A stretch of 64,000 nucleotides of DNA from Deltaproteobacteria bacterium (GTDB taxonomy: Bacteria > Myxococcota_A > UBA9160 > UBA4427), in assembly GCA_029261835.1 (NCBI GenBank), contig JAJDAO010000051.1:1-64000 (forward strand), given 5' to 3'. A program made the translations under genes and the position numbers. Shown here piece after piece: positions 1 through 8,737 of this stretch; the stretch's first letter is position 1; every line of letters starts with the position of its first letter. A model generated the notes under the pieces. The model made no database searches and was not told the origin of the DNA. It worked only from the letters and a program-made list of their open reading frames with translations.

Positions 1-90
1 TAGCTACGGCTATGCCTGCGGTTTCGCGTCTCGACCTCGGGCCGAATTCACGCACCCGGCTCGGTCCGGGGTTTGTGAGATAGCTTCTAG
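1..90. mobile_element. Truncated copy of foldback (MITE-like) element
   Basis: The first 90 bases are the reverse complement of positions 48236-48325, matching at 86 of 90 positions in my alignment by eye. The outer end is marked by CTAG at 87-90 preceded by the terminal motif GAGATAGCTT. The window edge cuts the element inside its internal palindrome GCCGTAGCTACGGC. No protein is encoded, so movement would need a transposase supplied elsewhere. The CTAG at the edge provides the TAG stop of the neighbouring response regulator gene. See the complete copy at 48236-48445. Confidence 0.75.
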
Positions 91-1049
91 TGATGTGACG
101 AACTCAGGCCGGTGCAGGCCTCGGATCGGGCGTCCATCACTTCGTCGAGGGAGCTGAGGAACTCGCCGATCGAGAGCGGCTTGGCGAGCACACGCTGGAC
201 GCCGGCCGACTCGAGGCGTGCGCGGTCGATCCGCCCCGCCGAGCCGGACACGAGTAGAATCGGGAGGCCGGGCCGCAGCGCGCGCAGCCGTTCCGAGAGC
301 TGTAGGCCGCTCATCCCGGGCATCTGGTAGTCGGTCACGACGACATCGAATCCGTCCGGGTCGGCGGTGAAGCGATGAAGCGCGTCCTCGGGGTCGAGGC
401 AGCTCACCGGTTCGTACCCGATGCGTCGCAACACCCGCACTGTCGAGCTGAGAATGAGCTCCTCATCGTCCACCACGAGGACCTTGCCACCTGCGTGCCG
501 CGGTGCCGCGCGCCTGACAGGAATACGTGTCGCCGAGTCGCCGCGCGTTGCCGCCGAGCTCGCAGCCGCGGCACTGGTTCGCTCCTGGCGAGCTGACAGC
601 CCGCGGATCTCCGCCGCCTCCGGCAGGGGCTCGCGCGCCATGAGATCGTCGACCTCAACCGCGATGCACAGCACGCCCTCACCCCAGCACCGCGAGGCGG
701 GAACGACGTCACTTCGGAGCCGCAGCCAGCCGAGGCTCTGTTCGCCCACCGGGCGGCGCTCGGCATCGCAGCTCTCCGCTTGCTTGTGGGCTTGCACGGA
801 TGCCAGGTGGCGGCGCAGCTCGCTTCGCGAACCCTCGCTCACGAACTGCGCAAGAGGTCGACCGATGAGCTGCTCGGGCGCCAGACGCAGCTGCGCGGCA
901 GCAGTGCGATTGACTCGGCGGATGGACCCCTTCGCGTCGAGCAGGAAGCAACCGACGGGTGCCAGCTCGAAGAGGAGGTCACTCGCGGCGCCCGACTGGC
1001 CGCCGGAATCCGGCCCGGCCTGCTGCCATGCGATCTTCGGATTCGCCAT
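87..1049 (-). CDS. PAS domain response regulator with C-terminal receiver
   Basis: The protein is about 320 residues. A PAS domain lies near residues 20-120 (LLFELAPVGCFLLDAKG, then a VNRTAA segment). A linker rich in Ala and Ser follows, then a CheY-like receiver in the last 130 residues, with the acidic pair in LVVDDEE, the phospho-acceptor Asp in VVVTDYQMP and the conserved Lys in VLAKPLS. There is no histidine kinase core and no output domain, so it probably relays phosphate or acts by protein contact. I chose the ATG at 1049 because the upstream extension looks non-coding; no strong ribosome binding site was seen. The stop TAG is contributed by the foldback element at 1-90. Confidence 0.8.
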   Translation of the reverse strand: MANPKIAWQQAGPDSGGQSGAASDLLFELAPVGCFLLDAKGSIRRVNRTAAAQLRLAPEQLIGRPLAQFVSEGSRSELRRHLASVQAHKQAESCDAERRPVGEQSLGWLRLRSDVVPASRCWGEGVLCIAVEVDDLMAREPLPEAAEIRGLSARQERTSAAAASSAATRGDSATRIPVRRAAPRHAGGKVLVVDDEELILSSTVRVLRRIGYEPVSCLDPEDALHRFTADPDGFDVVVTDYQMPGMSGLQLSERLRALRPGLPILLVSGSAGRIDRARLESAGVQRVLAKPLSIGEFLSSLDEVMDARSEACTGLSSSHH

Positions 1050-1355
1050 CGACACCACCCCCGGGCACGCGCCGATACCATGTGCTGCGCGCCAACGATC
1101 GGGACCGTCCTGCGCTTCTTCTCGGCGCGCTTCGGGTGGTGACCCAGCGATCGTCGAGGAAAACGCCGGGGGGAAGGTTGGTCCACACCAAGGTTCTGAA
1201 GTGTGAATCTTCACGGGTCCTCTCCGATAAAGCCATGGGAAAACGCTGTCATAGAGCAACGAGAAGGAGAAATGGACGGAAGCCCGGACGACGCGGCTCG
1301 GGCTAAGCGTCGAGCGGGAGAGACCCGAAACCGGGTGCGGTCAGCGCAGCGTGCA
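1050..1355. other. Intergenic region, about 300 bases
   Basis: It lies between two minus-strand genes and should carry the promoter of the PAS response regulator. I see no convincing protein, tRNA or strong hairpin here. A less GC-rich patch near 1200-1275 is the likeliest promoter area, but I cannot assign boxes. Confidence 0.4.
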
Positions 1356-1796
1356 TCAGGGGAGCAGAACGAAGCCCGCCACGGTGGCGACCAATGCCGC
1401 GAGTGCAGCCAGAAGGCCCAGCCAGCCGTGGGCATCCACCGCCCGACTACGACCCTGCGAGAGCTTCACGCCCAGAAGCCCGGCGGCAATGAAGAGGCCC
1501 AGGGACAGCAACGCCAGAAAGGCGTGCAACGTGGAGAAGATGCGCCAGTCGCGCAGCCACATGGCCGAGATCGGTCCCCCGACAAAGCCCAGACACACGA
1601 GCACGACACCCGGCTTGGCAAGCTTCATGTGCCGAACGACCAGATCGGCGCCTCGCTCCTGACCCCGCTGCCGGAGCCGGCGCAGCTCGAGTCCGGCACG
1701 CAGCGCCAGCAGTGCCACCGCTAGCGAGCCCAGCATCCAAAGCGGATGCAGGTAGGCGAGCCAGCGGGCGAGCGCGTCGTAGCCGGTGGGGTCCAG
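1356..1796 (-). CDS. DUF4079-like four-helix membrane protein
   Basis: The protein is about 146 residues with four hydrophobic segments and histidines placed as in DUF4079/cytochrome b561-like proteins: YLHPLW at the first helix, TLHAFLA at the third and DAHGWLG before the fourth. Such proteins are thought to bind haem or mediate electron transfer, but the function here is unknown. The start is uncertain. The reading frame stays open upstream into the CinA-like gene, but the only well-placed ribosome site (AGGAAG) precedes a CTG codon at 1796, ten bases after the stop of that gene. A CTG start is rare. The gene follows the CinA-like gene and is probably cotranscribed with it. Confidence 0.6.
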   Translation of the reverse strand: MDPTGYDALARWLAYLHPLWMLGSLAVALLALRAGLELRRLRQRGQERGADLVVRHMKLAKPGVVLVCLGFVGGPISAMWLRDWRIFSTLHAFLALLSLGLFIAAGLLGVKLSQGRSRAVDAHGWLGLLAALAALVATVAGFVLLP

Positions 1797-1806
1797 TCTC
1801 GGCTTC

Positions 1807-2532
1807 CTATTGGATCTCGTGAATGGCGTCGGGCGGGAGCTTGGCGCAGAGCGCTCGTGCCGCGCGCTCGAGATAGTCGGGATCACGGGACTCGAGCGTC
1901 AGCATCACGCGGTAATCACGCTCGCCGATGCGAGGATACGAGCCGAGGAGTAGCTCTGGGAACTCGCCCAAGAGTTCGTTGAGCGAGTCCGCAATGTCAC
2001 TCTCGTAGCGATCGACGAAGATACGGGTCAACCGGAAGGGAACTCCGCTGAAGCGGTGTCGGATCGAGCGAAACTTCTTCTCGAATAGCTGCGGGATGCC
2101 GGGGAAGATGTGCACGTTCTCCACCACCACGATGGGAAACCAGAGGTCGCCCGCATCAACCGCCTTGGCACCGGCCGGCAGCATCGCCATCTTTCGCATC
2201 GCGCTATTGATGGGCTTGCCGCGCGCGCGCTCGATGCGGTCGCAAATCGTCTGATCGAGCACGACCTCACGTTTGAAGGCCCGAGCCACACCCTCCATCG
2301 TCACGTCATCGTGCGTCGGCCCGATGCCGCCGGAGGTAAAGACGTGGTCGTAGGCCCTGCTGAAGGCGAGTACCTCCTCGGCGATGATGTCGATTTCATC
2401 GGGAACCGTGAGGATGCGCTCCAGATCGACACCCAGCCCTCGCAGCTCCGCCGCGAGAAACGGCGAATTGGTGTCGACGATCTTCCCGGACAGGATCTCG
2501 TTTCCGATCACGAGTAGAGCCGCGGTGGGCAT
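1807..2532 (-). CDS. CinA-like molybdopterin-binding domain protein
   Basis: The protein is 241 residues and matches the N-terminal half of CinA: start MPTAALLVIGNEILSGK, then TSGGIGPTHDD near residue 70, both hallmark segments of the MoaB/Mog fold. The C-terminal nicotinamide-nucleotide amidase domain (PncC) is absent, so this is the short CinA type. In full-length CinA the N-terminal domain is linked to ADP-ribose/NAD metabolite hydrolysis; whether the short form does this is unknown. The ATG at 2532 is chosen over an upstream TTG because the protein motif begins there. It is divergent from the CbiX-like gene and lies upstream of the DUF4079-like gene. Confidence 0.85.
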   Translation of the reverse strand: MPTAALLVIGNEILSGKIVDTNSPFLAAELRGLGVDLERILTVPDEIDIIAEEVLAFSRAYDHVFTSGGIGPTHDDVTMEGVARAFKREVVLDQTICDRIERARGKPINSAMRKMAMLPAGAKAVDAGDLWFPIVVVENVHIFPGIPQLFEKKFRSIRHRFSGVPFRLTRIFVDRYESDIADSLNELLGEFPELLLGSYPRIGERDYRVMLTLESRDPDYLERAARALCAKLPPDAIHEIQ

Positions 2533-2696
2533 CGATGCATCGTATCCGAGAGCGCGATCCGCGGTCAATCGGGGGAGTTGGGCCGCTGTCGTGGGCTTGC
2601 GTATGATACGTGGACGATGGACCGCCTGGTCAGCTTCCTCCGCCCCCGCCGCAGCGTCCGCGTGCCCAATCGTCCCCGCCCCTCGAGGAGCCGGCT

Positions 2697-3074
2697 GTGA
2701 AGCCGCGGCGTGCCCTGCTGCTGGTCGACCACGGCAGCCGCCAGGCAGCCGCCAACGAACTGCTCGAGCAGATCGGCGGGCTCGTCCGGGCGCGCCGCCC
2801 CGACCTCGTGGTCGAGCTGGCTCACATGGAGATCGCGACGCCCAGCCTCGAGGAAGGCGTCGCGGCTTGTATCAGCGCCGGGGCGCGGGAGATCGTGATT
2901 CACCCCTATTTCCTCGCTCCCGGCCTTCACACGCAGCACACGATTCCGGAGCTGGTCGCGAAGAGCGCTGCGCGCCACCCCGACGTAGCGCTGCGAATCA
3001 GCCAGCCGCTGGGCCTGCACGAGAAGCTGCTCGACGTGGTGATCGAGAGGTTCGACGAAACCGCGTTCGACTGA
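2697..3074 (+). CDS. CbiX-type sirohydrochlorin chelatase, single domain
   Basis: The protein is 125 residues, the usual size of the short CbiX (CbiXS) chelatases that insert cobalt or iron into sirohydrochlorin for B12 or sirohaem synthesis. The family start LLLVDHGSR is at residues 6-14, with a second histidine in IVIHPYFLAPGLHT near residue 65, both part of the metal site. The GTG at 2697 is preceded at good spacing by GAGGAG; the open frame upstream is proline-rich and not family-like. No other cobalamin or sirohaem gene is adjacent, so the metal is not predictable. Confidence 0.85.
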   Translation: MKPRRALLLVDHGSRQAAANELLEQIGGLVRARRPDLVVELAHMEIATPSLEEGVAACISAGAREIVIHPYFLAPGLHTQHTIPELVAKSAARHPDVALRISQPLGLHEKLLDVVIERFDETAFD

Positions 3075-3127
3075 AGGGGGAAGGCAGAGCCACGCTCGGC
3101 GCTGCGCGCGCAGGACCGGCGCGTCGA

Positions 3128-3682
3128 TCACAGCTCGGCGGAGCGCCAGAGCTCGTACCAGTAGAGTGCCGCGACAACCAGCGCGTGGCCGATCTCCCCG
3201 CGCGCCAAGTGCTGCTGCAGATCTCGCTGCGGAACGAGCGCCACAGCGGTCTCCTCCGTGGCGCTGTTCTGGATCTCGCTCACTGGCACGACATCGCGCA
3301 CCAGGAAGCTGTGGCAGCAGTTGCCGAATAGCGCGGGGTTGGGGTTGACCACGCCGAGCGGCGTGGGTGCCCCACCGCGATAGCCCGTTTCTTCCAATAG
3401 CTCACGCGCCGCCGCCTCGGCGGGGCTCTCGCCCGGGTCGACGATACCGCCGGGGATTTCGAGCGTGACCTGCCGCGACCCGTGTCGAAACTGCCTCACC
3501 ATGACGATCTCGCCCTGGGGCGTGAGCGGCACGACGTTGACCCAATCCGAGGAGTCGATGCGGTAGAAGGTGTGGCGCTCACCCGTCTTGGGGGACTCGG
3601 CGAGGACGCGGCCGACGCTGAAGACCGTGCAGTCCTGGAGTGTCTCGATCTCACCATGCCGCCACGGCTTCGGGAACTTCAT
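3128..3682 (-). CDS. Nudix hydrolase, ADP-ribose pyrophosphatase type
   Basis: The protein is 184 residues with a full Nudix box: GGIVDPGESPAEAAARE followed by LLEETGY, near residues 80-103. The preceding MVRQFRHG and VTLEIPGG segments resemble ADP-ribose or ADP-sugar pyrophosphatases. It would hydrolyse a nucleoside diphosphate linked to another moiety using Mg2+. The ATG at 3682 begins a natural N-terminus (MKFPKPWRHG). It converges on the CbiX-like gene with about 50 bases between stops. Substrate assignment within Nudix enzymes is tentative. Confidence 0.85.
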   Translation of the reverse strand: MKFPKPWRHGEIETLQDCTVFSVGRVLAESPKTGERHTFYRIDSSDWVNVVPLTPQGEIVMVRQFRHGSRQVTLEIPGGIVDPGESPAEAAARELLEETGYRGGAPTPLGVVNPNPALFGNCCHSFLVRDVVPVSEIQNSATEETAVALVPQRDLQQHLARGEIGHALVVAALYWYELWRSAEL

Positions 3683-3781
3683 CGCGCGAGCATCTTACCA
3701 CGCACCCCAGACGCAGGACTGGCTCGGCAATGCAGGCTACGATGCGGCCCGCATTGACACCTCCCCCGCCTCGAGTGACCC

Positions 3782-5875
3782 GTGATCGACTCGACCGCTG
3801 ACCGTTCACATATCTTCGATCGCGGCGGGCACCTCTATATGGTGGGGGCAGCCGTCTTTACGGGCCTGGCCGGCGCTGCGGCCGCGGTCCTGTTTCGGCT
3901 ACTGATCCGCGCCGCGCAGGCGCTGGCCTTTGGCGGCCTCGACGGTCCGGGGCATTTGCTCGACGAGGGACTCCTGGCCGAGGCCCACGACCCGATCGAG
4001 GTGGCGCGCCAACTCCCGTGGTACTGGCGGGTCGGCGTGCCCGCGGCGGGTGGGCTGGTGGTCGGACCCCTGATCTACTTCTTCGCCCGAGAGGCGCGCG
4101 GCCACGGCGTACCGGAAGTCATGAAGGCGGTGGCGGTGCGCGGCGGAATCATCCGCGCCCGGGTCGTCGGGATCAAAGCACTGGCCTCGGCGGTGTGCAT
4201 CGGAACGGGTGGCTCGGTGGGACGCGAGGGTCCCATCGTGCAGATCGGCTCGGCCTTCGGCTCCACCGTCGGACAGTGGCTCGGGCTCAACACCATGGGC
4301 GTTCGCACGCTGGTGGGCTGCGGTGCGGCAGCCGGCATCTCCGCCACCTTCAACGCGCCAATCGCAGGGGCGATCTTCGCGGCCGAGATCATCGTCGGCC
4401 ACTTTGCCGTCACGCAGTTCACACCGATCGTGATCTCCTCGGTCGTCGCCACCGTGATCTCGCGCTTCTTTCTGGGCAACTTCCCGGCCTTCCGCGTGCC
4501 CGACTACGAGATCGTGAGCCCGTTCGAGCTGTTGCCCTATATGGCGACGGGGATTCTGGCGGGACTCATTGCGGTGGCTTTCATTCGTGCGCTCAGTGCC
4601 TCGGAGCAGCTCTTCGAGTGGCTCCCCACGCCCGAGTATCTCAGCGCCGCAATCGGCGGCGCGCTGGTGGGACTGATCGCGCTTGGCCGGCCCGAGATCT
4701 ACGGCGTCGGATACACGACCATCTCCCTGGCTCTGGCGGGCAGTCTGTCGGCCATCAGCATGGCCTGGCTGGTGCTGGCCAAGATCACTGCCACCTCGAT
4801 CACGCTCGGATCCGGCGGCTCGGGTGGCATCTTCGCGCCCTCTCTCTTTCTCGGCGCCATGGCGGGCGGTGTCGTGGGGACACTGGTCGAGCAGTACTTC
4901 CCAGGAGCGACGGCTTCCTCAGGCGCCTACGCGCTCGTCACCATGGGGGCCGTCGTGGCCGCGACCACCCATGCACCCATCAGCGCCATCATCATCATCT
5001 TCGAGCTGACGCAGACCATCGACATCATTCCGGCGCTGATGACCGCTTGCGTCATCAGCACAACGGTCTCGCAGCTCCTCAACCGCGATTCGATCTACAC
5101 CAGCAAGCTGCGGCGCCAGGGTATCGACATCTACGAGGCCGAGGATCCCAATGTTCTCAAGGGCCTGTTCGTGCGCGACGTGGTCGACAGCTCGCCGGAG
5201 GTGATCCCGGAGTCCGCAAACTTTCAGACAATCCTGGACCTCGTCGTCCAGAGCAACCACAGCCAGTTCTTTGTGCTGAGCGCCTCCGGCGACCTGCTCG
5301 GTGCCATCTCGCTCTCGGAGGTGAGGAGGCTCATCTACGAACAGGAGGCACTTCGGCATCTGGTCGTGGCGCGCGATTTGGTCGATACGGATCTGCCGAG
5401 GGTGACGGTCGAGGATGACCTATCGATCGTGATGCAGATGTTCAGCGGCAGCGACGTTGACGAAGTCGCGGTCGTGGACGTCCACGCGCCCGGGCGGCTG
5501 GTCGGCACGATCCGCGAGAAAGATGTCATCGAGGCGACCAATCGCGAACAGCTCCGCCGCGATCTGGCGGGCAGCTTCTCGAGCAGCGTGAGCGCCGTCG
5601 GCAAGGGAAAGACGGTCGATCTAGGCGGGGGCTACCAGCTGCAGGAAGTCGTGGCACCGCCCCACATGTTGGGCCGTAGCCTGCAGGAGCTGGCGATTCG
5701 CGAGCGAACGGGCGTCCAGGTACTGCTCGTGCGCACCAGAGGAGACGGGACGGCGCAAGGCAGGGCAGTGCGGGTGGCGGGTGCGGTCGAGCGGTTCGAG
5801 GAGGGCGACACCCTGGTCGTCGCCGGTACGCGCGAAGGCCTCGACGCCTTGGCTCAGCTCAAGACGGCTCCCTGA
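3782..5875 (+). CDS. CLC-family chloride channel/transporter with CBS pair and TrkA-C domain
   Basis: The protein is 697 residues. Residues 1 to about 440 form the CLC membrane domain, with GSVGREGPIVQIG (gating Glu149), NAPIAGAIFAAEI and GSGGSGGIFAP. A CBS pair follows at about 460-590 and a TrkA-C/RCK-C-like domain at about 605-695, so transport is probably gated by nucleotides or another cytosolic ligand. The position equal to the internal proton glutamate (Glu203 of E. coli ClcA) is Ile203, following Glu202, a pattern more typical of CLC channels than H+/Cl- exchangers. GTG start at 3782. It converges on the lipoprotein gene with 19 bases between them. Confidence 0.93.
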   Translation: MIDSTADRSHIFDRGGHLYMVGAAVFTGLAGAAAAVLFRLLIRAAQALAFGGLDGPGHLLDEGLLAEAHDPIEVARQLPWYWRVGVPAAGGLVVGPLIYFFAREARGHGVPEVMKAVAVRGGIIRARVVGIKALASAVCIGTGGSVGREGPIVQIGSAFGSTVGQWLGLNTMGVRTLVGCGAAAGISATFNAPIAGAIFAAEIIVGHFAVTQFTPIVISSVVATVISRFFLGNFPAFRVPDYEIVSPFELLPYMATGILAGLIAVAFIRALSASEQLFEWLPTPEYLSAAIGGALVGLIALGRPEIYGVGYTTISLALAGSLSAISMAWLVLAKITATSITLGSGGSGGIFAPSLFLGAMAGGVVGTLVEQYFPGATASSGAYALVTMGAVVAATTHAPISAIIIIFELTQTIDIIPALMTACVISTTVSQLLNRDSIYTSKLRRQGIDIYEAEDPNVLKGLFVRDVVDSSPEVIPESANFQTILDLVVQSNHSQFFVLSASGDLLGAISLSEVRRLIYEQEALRHLVVARDLVDTDLPRVTVEDDLSIVMQMFSGSDVDEVAVVDVHAPGRLVGTIREKDVIEATNREQLRRDLAGSFSSSVSAVGKGKTVDLGGGYQLQEVVAPPHMLGRSLQELAIRERTGVQVLLVRTRGDGTAQGRAVRVAGAVERFEEGDTLVVAGTREGLDALAQLKTAP

Positions 5876-5894
5876 GTCTCGCTGGGGCAGCCGC

Positions 5895-6437
5895 TCAGAT
5901 CTGGCGGTCCAGCACGAGCGAGACCCCTTCGCTGCCGGCGCTCACCGCCCCCGGAACTGTGCCGTCGAGATCGCCGGGCAGCTTGCTCAGCGCATTGCCG
6001 TCCAAATCGAGACGGGCGGTCAGCGTGTAATCGCCCTCGAACCTCATCTCCTCGCTCATCATTTGAGCCGGGCCGATCTCGAACTCGAGTGGAAAACGGG
6101 GATTGGGAATCCGAACAACCGCCGCCGGCGGCCCGCCTAGCGCAGCACTCGGGCGAGCCATGATGAAGAGAACCGCGCCGTCACGCTCATCGAGCGCGAT
6201 ACCCGGCCCCAGCGCGACTGTGCCGCGAATCGGGGATCCGCGATTCGCCGCAGCCGCGGGGCGAGCGGCTTCGTTGTCGTGATCATGCTCGGCCTCGGGC
6301 TCGGGGAAGATGCGAGACAGGTCTGGCTGACTCGGTGTCTCGCCTGGAACGAACGGCTCGACGTTGCGGTCGCACGACACGCTGGCGAGCAAGAACACTA
6401 GGAGCAGGAGCACGCGGGGTAGGCTCAGTTGGCTCAT
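5895..6437 (-). CDS. Lipoprotein with CcmI/CycH-like C-terminal domain
   Basis: The protein is 180 residues. It begins with a signal peptide and lipobox ([13 protein letters not shown]), so it is probably lipidated at Cys22 and held at a membrane facing the periplasm. The C-terminal 110 residues ([50 protein letters not shown]) resemble the last domain of the cytochrome c maturation factor CcmI/CycH, which handles apocytochrome. The TPR part of CcmI is absent and no other ccm gene is nearby. A 13-base tandem repeat lies just upstream. The role is inferred only. Confidence 0.65.
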   Translation of the reverse strand: MSQLSLPRVLLLLVFLLASVSCDRNVEPFVPGETPSQPDLSRIFPEPEAEHDHDNEAARPAAAANRGSPIRGTVALGPGIALDERDGAVLFIMARPSAALGGPPAAVVRIPNPRFPLEFEIGPAQMMSEEMRFEGDYTLTARLDLDGNALSKLPGDLDGTVPGAVSAGSEGVSLVLDRQI

Positions 6438-6465
6438 CTCTCTCTTCTATATCTTCTAGCCCGAA

Positions 6466-6495
6466 CTTCTGTCTCGAGCTTCTGTCTCGAGCTTC
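6466..6495. repeat. Two-copy 13-base tandem repeat upstream of the lipoprotein gene
   Basis: The unit CTTCTGTCTCGAG occurs at 6466-6478 and 6479-6491, followed by a partial third copy (CTTC). On the minus strand it sits about 30 bases before the lipoprotein start, in the untranslated leader or promoter. It could be an operator or a slippage product. Confidence 0.6.
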
Positions 6496-6697
6496 CATCT
6501 TGATCTTCGACCGCAATCGGGTCCGGTGCGGGCGCGAAGAGAGGATTAAACCGCGAAATGAGCCGTCGCGCCAAGGGCCGGCTCTGACCCGCCGAGAATT
6601 GCGACCCAGCGACCAGACTGCACCGGAGATCGTCCTTATCGGGCCGCCGTCGCGGTGCAGCACCCGACGCGTCGTGATAGCCTGTCTTGTCAGACGG

Positions 6698-6837
6698 AGC
6701 CTGGGGGTGGCTGGCCGTGCGAGCGAACTGCTCGTCCGTCGCGGTTGGTCTGAGATTACACCCTTTGAACCTGATCTCGGTCTCCTCAGCGGCCGGCAAC
6801 ATCGGCTGTGAGTGGAGAAGCGAGCGTAGGGAAGGCT
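6698..6837 (+). ncRNA. TPP riboswitch (THI element)
   Basis: The conserved core is unmistakable: GGGGGTG at 6703-6709, CTGAGA at 6750-6755, ACCCTTTGAACCTGATCT at 6760-6777 and GCGTAGGGA at 6824-6832. The closing helix P1 pairs AGCCT (6698-6702) with AGGCT (6833-6837). The P3 arm is extended by a GCGAGC/GCTCGT hairpin, and the P4/P5 arm is longer than usual, running from 6776 to about 6823. It lies 80 bases before the thiC start codon, so it should repress thiC when thiamine pyrophosphate is plentiful. Confidence 0.93.
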
Positions 6838-6876
6838 TGTACCGGCGCTCCGTTACAAACCACGGCTTTCGCCGCT

Positions 6877-6893
6877 GGCGTCGACACGACGCC
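6877..6893 (+). promoter_or_regulatory. Hairpin in riboswitch expression platform
   Basis: GGCGTCG at 6877-6883 and CGACGCC at 6887-6893 form a perfect 7-bp stem with a three-base loop, between the TPP aptamer and the thiC ribosome site (GAGGAG at 6905-6910). There is no U-tract after it, so control of translation, or Rho-dependent termination, seems likelier than a classic intrinsic terminator. Confidence 0.4.
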
Positions 6894-6917
6894 CGAGCCG
6901 AATGAGGAGCGTCTCGA

Positions 6918-8693
6918 ATGTCCGACACGACCGACCGCAGCTTCGTGATACCCGCGCGGGGGGCCGACGCCTCCAGCTCCAGCCCGGGGACCTCGCCGGG
7001 GAGCTTCGCCAATCCGCCGGATATCGGGGGCCCCCTCGCCTTCTCCTCTCCCGACACCCCCGGCATGCCGGTCCCTTCGGAGAAGACCGCCTGGGACTTC
7101 ATGCCGGCGGACTGGACAAGGGAGGCCGGCCGCTGGCTGCCGCCCCGGGACTTCGAGCCTCGCACGCAGCTCGAACACGCGCGCCTCGGCATCGTCACAC
7201 CGGAGATGACCCGTGTAGCGGAGCGTGAGCCGCACCTGACCGCCGACCAGATTCGCGTCGAGGTGGCGGCCGGCCGCATGGTTATTCCGGCCAATCGAGT
7301 GCACCTCGGTCTCGGCCTCGACCCGACGTGCATCGGCCGAGCCGCGCGCACCAAGATCAACGCCAATATGGGTGCCTCGCCGATCTCGAGTGGCAGCGAG
7401 GCCGAAGTCGAAAAGCTGAGCTGGGCCGTCCGCTGGGGCAGCGATACGGTGATGGACCTCTCCACTGGCGGCGACCTCGACGTCACGCGCGAGGCCATCA
7501 TTGCGAACTCGCACGTGCCGATCGGGACGGTGCCGCTCTACTCGATGATCATCGGACGTGCGATCGAGGACCTCGACGCAGAGCGGGTCTTGGCATCGCT
7601 CGAACATCAGGCTCGCCAGGGCGTAGATTACTTCACGATTCACGCCGGAGTGCGGCGCGCGCACCTTCCGCTGGTCGCCCAGCGGCTGATCGGCATCGTC
7701 AGTCGCGGTGGATCGCTACTGGCGAAGTGGATGATCCACCACCAGCGCGAGAACCTGATGTGCGAGATCTGGGACGACATCTGCCGGATCATGCGTCGCT
7801 ATGACGTGACCTTTTCGATCGGCGACGGCCTGCGACCGGGTGGGCTCGCGGACGCAAGTGACCCGGCCCAGTTCGCCGAACTCTCCGCCCTGGCCGAACT
7901 CACTGAGCGCGCTTGGCGCCACGGTGTGCAGGTGATGGTCGAGGGGCCGGGTCACGTCCCGTTCGACCAGATCGAGTACAACATGAAGCTGCAGCGCCGG
8001 CTGTGCCACGGCGCTCCCTTCTACGTTCTCGGCCCGATCGTCACGGACGTCTTCCCCGGCTACGACCATATTACGAGCGCCATCGGGGCGACGGCAGCCG
8101 CCTATCATGGGGCGAGCATGCTCTGCTACGTGACTCCGAAGGAACACCTGGGGCTGCCGAAGCGAGACGACGTCAAGCAGGGCTGCGTCGCTTACAAGAT
8201 CGCGGCCCATGGTGCAGACGTGGCGCTCGGGATTCCCGGCAGCCGGGATTGGGACGACGAGCTCACCAAGGCGCGCGCGGCACTCAACTGGGAGAAGCAC
8301 TTCGAGCTCGCGTTCGACTCCGACACGGCTCGTGCCTACCACGACGAAGATCTCGACGTCGACACGGATTTCTGCGCGATGTGCGGGCACGATTGGTGTG
8401 CCGTGCGGATCAGTAAGGAAATCTCACAGTTCATCTCGGGCAAGGACGAGCAATACACCTGGGAGCGGCCGCGCGTAACCGCTGCTCTCTCGCAGGAGCA
8501 GCGGGAGATTCTGCGGCAACGCGGTGTCCTGACCCCAGCCGAACTCCACCGCCTGGCGTCCAAGACACTCGGCGAGGTGGGGAGCGGCGAGGGCCGCGCC
8601 GCCTGTCACAGTGATGTCGCGACTGAACACGTCGCCCGATCGCTTCAGACAACCCAAGAATCGGCGGCGCAGGAGGGGCCGACACTCCCCTGA
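6918..8693 (+). CDS. thiC: Phosphomethylpyrimidine synthase
   Basis: The protein is 591 residues. ThiC converts aminoimidazole ribotide to HMP phosphate, the pyrimidine half of thiamine, by radical SAM chemistry. The C-terminal iron-sulfur motif CAMCGHDWC (near residues 485-493) is intact, as are family segments such as [19 protein letters not shown] and [18 protein letters not shown]. The first 100 residues contain the usual ThiC N-domain (PALPVR-like region replaced by a Ser/Pro-rich start). The ATG at 6918 has GAGGAG seven bases upstream. Expression should be controlled by the preceding TPP riboswitch. No other thiamine synthesis gene is adjacent. Confidence 0.97.
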   Translation: MSDTTDRSFVIPARGADASSSSPGTSPGSFANPPDIGGPLAFSSPDTPGMPVPSEKTAWDFMPADWTREAGRWLPPRDFEPRTQLEHARLGIVTPEMTRVAEREPHLTADQIRVEVAAGRMVIPANRVHLGLGLDPTCIGRAARTKINANMGASPISSGSEAEVEKLSWAVRWGSDTVMDLSTGGDLDVTREAIIANSHVPIGTVPLYSMIIGRAIEDLDAERVLASLEHQARQGVDYFTIHAGVRRAHLPLVAQRLIGIVSRGGSLLAKWMIHHQRENLMCEIWDDICRIMRRYDVTFSIGDGLRPGGLADASDPAQFAELSALAELTERAWRHGVQVMVEGPGHVPFDQIEYNMKLQRRLCHGAPFYVLGPIVTDVFPGYDHITSAIGATAAAYHGASMLCYVTPKEHLGLPKRDDVKQGCVAYKIAAHGADVALGIPGSRDWDDELTKARAALNWEKHFELAFDSDTARAYHDEDLDVDTDFCAMCGHDWCAVRISKEISQFISGKDEQYTWERPRVTAALSQEQREILRQRGVLTPAELHRLASKTLGEVGSGEGRAACHSDVATEHVARSLQTTQESAAQEGPTLP

Positions 8694-8707
8694 CCTCAGA
8701 AGCAAGA

Positions 8708-8737
8708 CACCCCGGGACCGGTCGGCCCCGGGGTGTA
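8708..8737 (+). terminator. GC-rich hairpin after thiC
   Basis: ACACCCCGGG (8708-8717) pairs perfectly with CCCGGGGTGT (8728-8737), giving a 10-bp stem and 10-base loop 15 bases after the thiC stop. No U-tract follows, but position and strength suggest a transcription end or mRNA 3' stabiliser. Confidence 0.55.

Noticed and set aside
7716..8390. Long open frame on the minus strand of thiC
   Set aside because: It is a shadow of a strongly conserved gene; GC-rich DNA commonly has open antisense frames, and it shows no protein features.
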